Shown piece by piece: positions 8,634 through 17,249 of a stretch of DNA of 64,000 nt. The stretch's first letter is position 1. Every line of letters starts with the position of its first letter. Position numbers and translations under genes: made by a program. The notes under the pieces are model-generated. The model ran no database searches, was not told the origin of the DNA, and was given only the letters and a program-made list of their open reading frames with translations. Source of the stretch: Kluyveromyces lactis (Eukaryota > Ascomycota > Saccharomycetes > Saccharomycetales > Saccharomycetaceae); NCBI RefSeq assembly GCF_000002515.2, contig NC_006042.1, positions 1,364,001-1,428,000 on the forward strand, read 5' to 3'.

Positions 8634-9779
8634 ATGGCGAAGAAAACAGTGAGACAGCAGGACTTTATGAAGCGTAAGCTTAAGGTTGGAAAACCAAAGC
8701 AGAAACCAAGCAATGTGACTGATACATCTTTCCAGATGAAGCGAATCTCGCTACCATCACAGACCAAGATCAGCAGTGGTTCCAACGGGAAGAGCGCTGG
8801 AAATGGTACAGGCGTATTGGATTTGAACCAAGAAGTGATAAAAAGAGTCAGCTTGTTGAGACATCATAGCGATGTCACGAGGAAAGAAACAGTACTATAT
8901 TTCGAATCTATGATCTCGAGGATCATCCATCTACCGAGCATGAATAATCTAATGCAATCATCCATCCCATTGATGTGTGATTCATCAAAACAAGTGCGCG
9001 ACGAATTGGCCAACTTGCTTGATACCATTGGGAAGCACGATGCCAATGTGTTGAAATTACAGATCAGAGCCATCACATTGTATTTGAACAACGCTATGAC
9101 CCATATAATCGCTCCTATCCAAAGAGACTCCGGTATGTTCGTACAAGTGGTGTTAAAGTACTGTGCTGACGAGCTAGTAAGGCACGCATGGATCAAGATG
9201 TTGAAAGGGTTTTTCCAGGTATTGGGATGGACCATAGTCACGCAAGGGAACAACAAGGCAAAGGGCAAGTCGATAAGTATGGGGATTACAAGCAGCAGTG
9301 TATTGAGTATGAACAAGAACAAGAAGCATAAGAACGAGAACCTGAAGGCGATGTTGCAATTCATAAGAGCTGGAGTGCTAGGAGCTGCTGCCATTGGTCA
9401 CGAAGACAGAAACCCCGAACAGGGTAACGGTGCTAATTCCGTCTCCCCACTATTACAACAAAGATATGTACCGTACATGATACCGGAGTTCCCACAACCG
9501 TATGCATACTTGAAACTCTTCACGAGACAATTTGCAAAAGGCGAATTGACCAGTACAGGTGCTGAAACAAGTAGCACCGACAGTGGAAATATGACTCTCG
9601 AGGAGCTAGAAACGTTATCGTGTGAGGATACACACACAAGAAGAATGGTATTCAATCAACATTTCTATCCAAGCATACAAAGGCAACTACCGGCTCTCAT
9701 CAAGGACGGAGGGGAGTGTGGCCGTACGGCCCATTCCTTCTCCAGCACTTTGGAAGAGATTCTTCAAATCACTGTATAA
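8634..9779 (+). CDS. IPI1: Pre-60S assembly factor Ipi1 (Rix1 complex)
   Basis: Member of the Rix1-Ipi1-Ipi3 complex, which acts with Rea1/Mdn1 in 60S maturation and ITS2 processing in the nucleus. The 381-residue protein begins MAKKTVRQQDF followed by a basic KLKVGKPKQKP motif, and has an IPI1/TEX10 helical-repeat region around residues 60-200. A near-match to VLKLQIRAITLYLNNAMTHI in S. cerevisiae Ipi1 identifies it. An upstream TTG at 8625 also opens the frame, but the ATG at 8634 gives the conserved start and is preferred. It is somewhat longer than S. cerevisiae Ipi1 (334). It is followed by NAM8 on the same strand, as in S. cerevisiae (YHR085W-YHR086W). Confidence 0.92.
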   Translation: MAKKTVRQQDFMKRKLKVGKPKQKPSNVTDTSFQMKRISLPSQTKISSGSNGKSAGNGTGVLDLNQEVIKRVSLLRHHSDVTRKETVLYFESMISRIIHLPSMNNLMQSSIPLMCDSSKQVRDELANLLDTIGKHDANVLKLQIRAITLYLNNAMTHIIAPIQRDSGMFVQVVLKYCADELVRHAWIKMLKGFFQVLGWTIVTQGNNKAKGKSISMGITSSSVLSMNKNKKHKNENLKAMLQFIRAGVLGAAAIGHEDRNPEQGNGANSVSPLLQQRYVPYMIPEFPQPYAYLKLFTRQFAKGELTSTGAETSSTDSGNMTLEELETLSCEDTHTRRMVFNQHFYPSIQRQLPALIKDGGECGRTAHSFSSTLEEILQITV

Positions 9780-11041
9780 TAACACCAGACGTAAATAGAT
9801 TCTGAAAAAGAAAAATGCTACTGCAGGATTTACCGTTTTCCCAGTGGTGAGATTCTAGTTTCAGACGCAATACGTGATAACCTTGGGTTGTTCCATTAAT
9901 ATATAGTATACTACCATAAAATTATTAAGACTGGGCTGCAACTACTGCTGCAGCCAACTCTAATCACCGATGATTTAAAGTGCTCGGTTGCTATCCAGTG
10001 TCCTTGCCTTTGGATATTCCTCAATAGCGTACCAAAGGAAACCAAAAAAAATAAGATTGCACAAACTCTTCTCTTATCGACCTGAAGAAGGCCTAACCGA
10101 TAAACACCCCAACCTCGAACACTGTGCGGATACTGTGCCCCAAAAAAAAAAAGGCTCGTAAAGTTTCATTCAACAAAACATGATGCCACTCCCCAGTCTA
10201 TGTGACTTGTCCTGTAGACACTCACACCTCTCCGTGTGAATATGCACGAAATCGGTGTGCCTTGTTCTCTTTGGTATCACTGCGAAACGAAATTTCCCAC
10301 ACACCAAAAAAGTGTGAAAAAAATTTCAACGTTTCGAATTCCCAAGATGTTTCCAACATTAATACTGGACTGTAAAGTGCTGTAGAGTGCTGTGATGCTG
10401 TATTCGTCCATTATTACAAGCCTAGTTACCATTCTTGGGGATTATTACTTAGTACCTTGCCTTGGAATATATATAGGCAAAAGTATTTATATATAGATAT
10501 AGATATAGATATAGATATAGATACCGTATTCACGTTGCCTCATTTCCCAATTGATAGTAGTAGGCTGGGAGTATATACAAAGTACACTTCACTATACAAG
10601 TACTATCCCATATATCGAAGCTTTCGTCGGTTGTAACCAGAATTGATTTTCCTTTATAACGGACGAGTCTTATAGTTTTCCTATTTTTCTTTGGATCATT
10701 TACTATAGGAGATTTTGAAAATTTAGTTCGGAATCTTAAGCATCTTCTAAACACAATTCGGCCAATCCCTTGAACCGATAAAAGAAGAGATATAAGCCTG
10801 TTCATTAAAGAAAACAGAACCAGAGGTTGTGCGAAACGTATCTGTTGGCTAGTATAGAGTTGATTACCAGCTTTGTTCTCTCTCTTTCATTTTTTCAGTC
10901 CCATTTGTTTGATCTTTTAGTTGCCTGTTTTTTTTTTTTACCTCTTTATTATCTTTTCCTTTTAACACATCAGCTTCATCCTTTTTTTGACTGGTTCAAA
11001 AAAGACATCATACAGCAGCTCATATATTTGGTACCATCATC
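9780..11041. other. Intergenic region upstream of NAM8
   Basis: About 1.26 kb. It contains a 6-base tandem repeat (listed separately) and several CACAC/GTGTG inverted pairs, for example CACAC..GTGTG around 10298-10316 separated by an A-rich spacer. The last 200 bases before NAM8 are T-rich, as in a long 5' leader. A minus-strand 91-codon ATG frame at 10530-10805 with an arginine-rich start is open but not convincing as a gene. Confidence 0.6.
10493..10523. repeat. (TAGATA)n tandem repeat
   Basis: About five consecutive copies of TAGATA in the long NAM8 upstream region. It is a simple hexanucleotide microsatellite, and a function is not evident. Confidence 0.9.
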
Positions 11042-12811
11042 ATGTCATTTTCCATGTCTGGACACTCTCATGTGAATTCTTACGGTTCAAGTTTGAATGC
11101 CAGTTCTAATTCAGCTTATTCAAACGTTTCCTTTAGATCAAACTCCGTCCCAGATTCATCCTCATCTTCCATGTCAGTAGCTGGCTCAGGTCCTATTCAG
11201 AATTCTACACAGCTTTACATGGGTGATTTGAACCCGGATTGGACAGAGAACGATATTAAAAGTATATGGTCGATGTTGGGCGAGCCCAACGTGCAGGTCA
11301 AATTGATCAAATCGTCAAATCCAAATAAATCACATGCTGTTAACAATTCAGGCTACTGTTTCGTGGAGTTCCCGAACCAAATGGCAGCTAGCAATGCGTT
11401 GATGAAATCGGGACTTCGAGTTCCTATGGATTCGAATTATGCGTTGAAGCTTAACTGGGCTTCATTTGCCACTGCGCCAGGATCTGAATTCACTCTTTTC
11501 GTTGGTGATTTGGCACCCAACGTCACAGAAGCGCAATTGTTTGAGTTATTCATCTCACGTTACTCCTCCACATTGAACGCTAAGATCGTTTTCGATCAGT
11601 TCACTGGTGTGTCAAAGGGGTATGGATTCGTCAAGTTTGTCAATGAAATGGAACAGCAAAGAGCGTTAGTGGAAATGCAAGGCACGTTTTTGAACGGTAG
11701 GGCTATCAGAGTGGGCACAACTTCTAAGAATAAGCAGGGCCAGCAACCACAACAGCATCATCATCAACAGCACCAGCATCAGCATCAACATAGATTCAGT
11801 GGAAGCGCCGCTTCCAGTTCGAGTCCTGGTGTCTCTTCTTCGAACTATAGTACCAACGCTCCTTCTTCACATATCTCCACTCCAACATCACAAGCTACTC
11901 CTGCTAACTCGGGAATGCTCCAATCGAAGTTCTCGTACCCTGTATTACAGCAGCCTTCTTTGTCGCAGTTCACTGATCCCAATAACACTACGGTGTTCAT
12001 CGGCGGCTTGTCAACATTGATTACTGAAGATGAATTACGTTCCTATTTCCAACCTTTTGGGCAAATTGTATACGTCAAGATCCCTGTCGGTAAAGGTTGT
12101 GGTTTTGTTCAATACGTCGATAGAATTAGTGCGGAGACTGCTATCTCCAAGATGCAAGGGTTCCCAATCGGTAACTCCAGAATAAGACTGTCTTGGGGTA
12201 GAAGTGCGAAACAAGCTGCTGCCATGCAGCAAGCCATGACGTTAGCGTTGCAACAGCAGCAACAGCAGCAACAACAGCAACAACAGCAACAACAGCAACA
12301 ACAGCAACAGCAACAACTTCATCATTACTCCTATCAATCGCAGCCAGCTATGCCAAGTAACTATGCTTATACTTTGGACTCATTGCCTGGTAATGATTAC
12401 GTTCCTATCTCTCATGGCTCTTCCGCGTACCAGCACTATCACTCGCAATCTCAACAACAAGTGCCTCAACACCAACAACCATCGTTACTTCCATCGTACA
12501 CCTCGTTGGAGTATAATACTTCAGGCTCCATGAACAGTTCCATCTCCGGTTCCTCTAGTTACCAGCTGCCAATGGGTTCATCTACTTCATCTCTAGGATC
12601 TATCTTTGCTAATCAAAAAGGTGGTACTAGTATTTATCAGCAAAACATGAACCTCAACTCACAACCTCAAAATAACCAATCTCCATTGTTCACTTCCAGT
12701 TTGAGACCACAACTTTCTCCGCAATCTACTGACCTTTACACCCAAAAACAAGTGGATGTGATCGATTTTTTGGAACAAGGTAGTAATGGTAATGGTTATA
12801 TCTTTGCTTGA
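11042..12811 (+). CDS. NAM8: RNA-binding protein Nam8 (U1 snRNP, three RRMs)
   Basis: TIA-1-like U1 snRNP component that stabilises weak 5' splice sites and is needed for meiotic splicing. The 589-residue protein has three RRMs: RRM1 about 56-145 (LYMGDLNPDW), RRM2 about 150-230 (LFVGDLAPNVTEAQLFELF), and RRM3 about 315-390 (VFIGGLSTLITEDELRSYF, with GKGCGFVQYVDR as RNP1). A 22-residue glutamine run follows, then a long S/Q/N/Y-rich tail ending LEQGSNGNGYIFA. S. cerevisiae Nam8 ends in almost the same way, which separates it from the paralogue Ngr1. It lies next to IPI1, as in S. cerevisiae. The length excess over S. cerevisiae (523) is in low-complexity regions. Confidence 0.95.
   Translation: MSFSMSGHSHVNSYGSSLNASSNSAYSNVSFRSNSVPDSSSSSMSVAGSGPIQNSTQLYMGDLNPDWTENDIKSIWSMLGEPNVQVKLIKSSNPNKSHAVNNSGYCFVEFPNQMAASNALMKSGLRVPMDSNYALKLNWASFATAPGSEFTLFVGDLAPNVTEAQLFELFISRYSSTLNAKIVFDQFTGVSKGYGFVKFVNEMEQQRALVEMQGTFLNGRAIRVGTTSKNKQGQQPQQHHHQQHQHQHQHRFSGSAASSSSPGVSSSNYSTNAPSSHISTPTSQATPANSGMLQSKFSYPVLQQPSLSQFTDPNNTTVFIGGLSTLITEDELRSYFQPFGQIVYVKIPVGKGCGFVQYVDRISAETAISKMQGFPIGNSRIRLSWGRSAKQAAAMQQAMTLALQQQQQQQQQQQQQQQQQQQQQQLHHYSYQSQPAMPSNYAYTLDSLPGNDYVPISHGSSAYQHYHSQSQQQVPQHQQPSLLPSYTSLEYNTSGSMNSSISGSSSYQLPMGSSTSSLGSIFANQKGGTSIYQQNMNLNSQPQNNQSPLFTSSLRPQLSPQSTDLYTQKQVDVIDFLEQGSNGNGYIFA
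12251..12316 (+). repeat. CAG/CAA polyglutamine tract in NAM8 (22 codons)
   Basis: Twenty-two consecutive glutamine codons, mixed CAA and CAG, directly after RRM3. It is the longest homopolymer in any protein of the window and a likely site of length variation between strains. Confidence 0.93.
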
Positions 12812-13760
12812 TTTTTCAATTCATTTCTTAAGCTTACAACACATTCTTTTTTCAATTCAAATTTAAATTCAAGAATAGGAAAGGACCTTTTATTCAATCT
12901 TTCCCTTTTTTGTGTTGTTTCTGCTGATTCACCCTCATTTTTGTACAGAGTTCCATTTTTGTATCTATTATGATTGAAGTCTGCAGCTTTAACACGGAGG
13001 AATACTCAGCGCAAGATTTATGTTTTTTCAGTCAATACTAATAGTGATAATATAAGGGTGATTATATTAAAGTTCAAGGTCTGATCTACGCGTGACAAGT
13101 AAATGTTATTGAACTCTTCTAAAGATCTTCGAAACTGTGAATCATATCAAAGTTCGATCTTTACTGCATTCTAAGACAAGTCCGAAAACATGCGTATATA
13201 CCATTTTCATTTCCTTCCATGGATCGATATGATGGTCTTATATCGATTAAAATATTTACTAGTAACTGAGAATACTGAATCCCTAAAACCAAAACACTGA
13301 TTTATTGTTAATTCAATTCCAGTATCATCAGAAATGTTACCAAGGCCATTTTTTGAACTTAATCTCATACAATTTGTTTGTTTGTTTCTATTTTCTTTGT
13401 ACGCATTCTACCTCCGCATTTGTTTCCCACTTTCCTTGAGACTATAATGAGTGGTAGTAACACCAACATATGAGGTTCCAAGAGGAATTTCAAACACATT
13501 ATTATTGTCGCTTTTGTTATAATAAAACCAAGAAAAAAATACTCTGCATTGAACAAGAGGAACAAACAATTCATAGGAATCTATCCTATTATAATGTTTT
13601 TTTTTCACCTCCGTCAAAGACATGCCAGTTCTCATTCGAATTATATTCTTCCTTTAATTATCTATCGCTTCCTATTCGCAGTTTTTCACTAATGATGTTT
13701 TCCCTTTTTTGCTCAACTTATTTTTTGTTTTCGTTACAGTCATGTTATTATTTTACTCTC

Positions 13761-13792
<32 letters not shown>

Positions 13793-14783
13793 CCCCATCT
13801 ACTCACAGAAAATATGCCATTCCAACACTTATATCTTAACGCATAAGATAACTATATCTATAATATCTATATATCAAACACTAATATCTTTTATTGCTTT
13901 AGATTTGGAGGTCTATCGATTTTCCCTAATATGTGCGTACAACAAATTAGCCGTGGCGAAAATGGCAAACATCGTTTCTATTCTGTTTCCCATTTGTTTC
14001 TGGTTACCATGTTGTTGCCAATTCCGGTTCTTCCTCGTGACGATGTCCTGCGTCATCTGGCACGATATGACTTAAGATGCTGCTGCTTACATAACACCCA
14101 CACTGCATGCTAATTGTTGTTAAAACACAAAGACAGATATATTTAATACCCAGCCTAGCGTAACTGAAAACCATGCCACGGAACTAGTGATTGAGATCTT
14201 CCCAGATCCAATCTGCCATCCTCTTGAGAAGAAGAAATTTTTGGTAAGGTCTACCGGGGTCCTTAACACCGAAGACTTTCTTTTGACTGCCCTTCTGAAA
14301 GTATTACACCGTCACCTGGCAACTAATACTGCTAGATGCAACATTAAATAGCCTTTGCACATTGGATTATTTCAATGGTTTCTGTGTAACTATAAGCGCA
14401 GTCTTTTGCCTGTAATTATTAACGTATTATCAGCAGCAATTTCTAGTGATTTTATCGGCGAAAACTCTCCCTGGCAAAATTCTTTACCGTTTACATAAAC
14501 GGGATATTTGACCACTCTATAGATCAACTGCCAAGCTTCTGATACTGCTACTTTCAGTTTGCTTTTCTCTGACGTTTTACTTTTTAATCAATTAATATCT
14601 GTCACATCCAGTTTTGTCAACATGAAAAATTGTTTGAAATCCATTAATTAACCTTGGAAATAATGACAGAAAAGGAAGCGATGAGATGCTATGGAAGTAA
14701 TTAAAACATTGATAACCCCTTCACTTTCAACATCTTCTGAAGAGTCCGAGTAATAATTTTTTTAGTTTAAAGGTGAGGGAGCA
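12812..14783. other. 2-kb intergenic region, nothing firm
   Basis: The longest gene-free stretch in the window. It contains a (CAA)11 microsatellite and a 201-codon plus-strand ATG frame (13470-14075). That frame is rich in Phe, Tyr, Cys, Ser and Asn, nearly lacks acidic residues, and takes in the CAA repeat as poly-Asn. I judge it a chance frame. I looked for tRNA, snRNA and box C/D signatures by eye and found none, but a lowly conserved ncRNA could be missed. Confidence 0.55.
13760..13792. repeat. (CAA)11 microsatellite, intergenic
   Basis: Eleven consecutive CAA units in the long gap after NAM8, not within a credible coding frame. Confidence 0.92.
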
Positions 14784-15626
14784 ATGTCTAAGCTGATAGT
14801 ACGACCAGTTGAAAATGCGAGTAATTTTGCCAAAGCACTTGTGGAAAGTAAGAAACCATTGGTGGCAGATCACGGCCAACTGGCGCGTGATCTCAATTAC
14901 GGAAAGTACGGTACCACGATGATCAAGCCTAATCCATACAAGAGAGTTATATCACCTGAACATCATAAGTTGAGAGGAGTCCTTGGAAGCGTGCGAATGT
15001 ACCAGATCATTAACAAATTGGAAAGTCCATATGCAAAAGTTTACAAATGCCCTTATTTCTCTTTGCACTTCTATCCACCAGGGCATTTCATGGGGCTAGC
15101 TAGGAAAAGTTCACCGGCGGTGCACATACACTATCGACAAAACTATTTATTAAATGGGAATTTACCAGGTGGAAAATCTCTTGAGGACAACCTTAAGTTT
15201 TTAAGGTCCAAGTCTTTTGGTAGGATTTCGAATAATTGGAACAAAGTACTCGGTAATTCCAATTCATTAATACCTAGACAATGGGCATACTTTCGAGTCG
15301 CTGTGAGAAAGCTACTGCGACCCGTGTTTTATGAATCATGGAATCAATACAATGCCCCGGACGGGCTATATTTGTATAAGATTGAGATTTTCTCCGATAA
15401 AGAGAACGAACAAGATTACAAAGAACATATCGAGAAAAGCGTCAAAGAAGTTTCTAAATTGGATTTGAATAAATTTGTTTTAGGAAAAGATGGTGAAAAC
15501 TGGATTGAAGAGGCAAATAGCCGTGTAAAGATTAATACCGTGAATAATCTTCTACGTTCTGAAATGGCACATTTTCGGTACGAAAGAGTCCCCGCCCAGG
15601 AGAAAAAGCAAAAGGTTAACAACTGA
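14784..15626 (+). CDS. Conserved-looking protein of unknown function, 280 residues
   Basis: I do not recognise this protein with confidence. The frame is a clean 280 codons from an ATG at 14784, and composition is normal for a real gene (about balanced K/R and D/E). The first 40 residues have few acids and could be a weak mitochondrial presequence. Notable segments are a CPYFSLHFYPPGHF stretch near residues 93-106 and HIHYRQNYLLNG near 115-126. There is also a PRQWAYFRVAVRKLL segment near 170-184, and the C-terminus is basic (QEKKQKVNN). No membrane span or known catalytic motif is visible. A yeast respiratory-growth protein of the Pet130 type is one possibility, but I cannot support it from sequence. 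It is isolated, with 2 kb upstream and 380 bases to LSO2, and lies between a NAM8 block and an LSO2-PSD2 block. Confidence 0.75.
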   Translation: MSKLIVRPVENASNFAKALVESKKPLVADHGQLARDLNYGKYGTTMIKPNPYKRVISPEHHKLRGVLGSVRMYQIINKLESPYAKVYKCPYFSLHFYPPGHFMGLARKSSPAVHIHYRQNYLLNGNLPGGKSLEDNLKFLRSKSFGRISNNWNKVLGNSNSLIPRQWAYFRVAVRKLLRPVFYESWNQYNAPDGLYLYKIEIFSDKENEQDYKEHIEKSVKEVSKLDLNKFVLGKDGENWIEEANSRVKINTVNNLLRSEMAHFRYERVPAQEKKQKVNN

Positions 15627-16005
15627 GGATCATTTCGTTATCAAACTGTGGAATCCTTTTAACCAAGTTGACCGTTTGACTTTGTTAGCCTTCCGCCAGA
15701 CTTATATATAAAGGAATGTCAAATATACTATTACTTTCATGTATATATACAAATACATAAATTGAGGGAAGCTAGCTAATACACACTGAGATTGGTATTA
15801 TTCATGGAGATATTATTATTAGTCAAGTGGGAGTTGAAAGTTTAAAAATTAGAGTTGGAACATCCTTTTATTGAACTGAATATGATGGAATGAACCAGCA
15901 GTAACAGCTTATCAAACCTTTTTTTGTGTAATTGCTCAATGTCTTTGCTTTTTGATTAATAGAATCTCATTTTGGCATTTCAAGTACCGCGTTCTCTGTC
16001 TATAA
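15627..16005. other. Convergent 3' intergenic region
   Basis: 379 AT-rich bases between the unknown 280-residue gene and LSO2, which converge. Only AT-rich 3'-end-type sequence (for example near 15720-15770) is seen. Confidence 0.6.
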
Positions 16006-16278
16006 TTAACGTCTCTTACCCTTACCACCCTTACCTAGAGATGCTTCTTCCTCAGCAAGTAAGGCTTCACGTTCCTTCTTAGCACGAAGCTTCTCTTCCT
16101 TTTTTTGTTCTTCTAGCAGCTTCTTGGAGCTAGTTTTCTTGGCACCATCTTCCCATTTCGACGCCTCTTCAGCTTCCCGTCTCTCTCTTTCTGCTCTTTC
16201 TTTAGCATACGCTTGGTCACGCTTTCTTGCTAACCCCTCTGCTTTCTTTGCGGCAGATTCACTGAATCTCTTACCCAT
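16006..16278 (-). CDS. LSO2: Ribosome-associated recovery factor Lso2 (CCDC124 family)
   Basis: Small protein that binds idle 80S ribosomes and helps translation restart after starvation; human CCDC124 is the relative. The 90-residue product starts MGKRFSESAAKKAEGLARKR, nearly identical to what I remember of S. cerevisiae Lso2. It is almost entirely charged helix (K/E/R/A) and ends GKGGKGKRR. The paralogue Lso1 arose in the duplicated lineage, so this is the single ancestral copy. Its place beside PSD2 matches S. cerevisiae YGR169C-A/YGR170W. The ATG at 16278 is the only reasonable start. Confidence 0.94.
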   Translation of the reverse strand: MGKRFSESAAKKAEGLARKRDQAYAKERAERERREAEEASKWEDGAKKTSSKKLLEEQKKEEKLRAKKEREALLAEEEASLGKGGKGKRR

Positions 16279-17249
16279 GTTTTTTATCTATATGTCTTGC
16301 TTTCTCCAGTGGGAAAAGATTCTCTGGCACACCCTTTCTACCTTAACACCAATGATAAATCGCGAGTTTATATGGACGTAGGATACAGTAACACTGGAAA
16401 ATTACAGAAATTTATCCAGTTAATATATGTTTGGACCTTTTACTTTTCGACGCTCTATATCTCTAGTTGCTTGCTTGCTCTTCTCTTTATTTTACATATT
16501 CTCTTTTCATCCTTTATATATTGAAAATCAGGTTCCACTGCTTTCGAAGTCTCTAACGATAAGAAACACCTGAGCTTGAGGTTTGAAGGGGCCGGTTCTG
16601 GGACACTTGAGGATACTATAAATAAGAGTCGATTAAGATCATGGTATTAACCAACAAATTACGAACCAAGCATATTAATTCGTTGTAACTTTTAAATCTG
16701 TGTATCAGTTTGTGTACTAGATGACGTTTCTGTATAACACTAATAAAGTGTCAAAGAGAGACAGTGTGAAGTAATGTGATGTGTGGGTGTTGGTAGACTT
16801 TTAACCCAATAATATCACTCAAGGATGTGTTAATACTCTCTCCAAGTGAACACTATAGCTAGCTGTGTACATTGGGTATATTAGACTTCTCAGGAACATG
16901 CAGAACAGTGTGTGTATCTTACCTGTCTTTTTTCCCTTTATTTTTATAGAAAATGGGTCGATTCGTGCTTACTTAGAATCAAGAATTTGGGTTTCAGCCA
17001 TTTTCGCCAACTGCGAAGTACATCTTGTAAAGATGAAGAAAGACACAGTATCAGTATACCTATTGTTCCCAGATCTGTCAGGGGTAAGCATTAAAAGGAG
17101 AAGTTCACGTCTTTTCATAAGGACGCTCGAATTGTGGTTTCTACCAACTGATTTTCTAGTACGGTTAAAGACGTATATTTTTAACAGCAGCTTTTAAACG
17201 CCAGGGTTTCCGATATCGATAACGCGAATGGTTCCGGAAACCATACGCT
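16279..17249. other. Divergent promoter region LSO2 / PSD2
   Basis: 971 bases between divergent genes. A 110-codon plus-strand frame at 16865-17197 begins at GTG, is hydrophobic and shows no family resemblance, so it is not called. I see no clear regulatory motif. Confidence 0.55.

Noticed and set aside
10530-10805. 91-codon minus-strand frame with an Arg-rich start, upstream of NAM8
   Set aside because: It starts at ATG and could resemble a mitochondrial presequence, but nothing beyond residue 40 looks like a known domain. It lies in a promoter-like, repeat-rich region. Without conservation data it is not called.
13470-14075. 201-codon ATG frame after NAM8
   Set aside because: Composition is Phe/Tyr/Cys/Ser/Asn-rich with almost no acidic residues, it translates a CAA microsatellite as poly-Asn, and shows no family resemblance. 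Best explained as a chance frame in AT-rich DNA.
16865-17197. 110-codon frame upstream of PSD2
   Set aside because: Starts at GTG, hydrophobic with no motif, and lies directly in the PSD2 promoter region.
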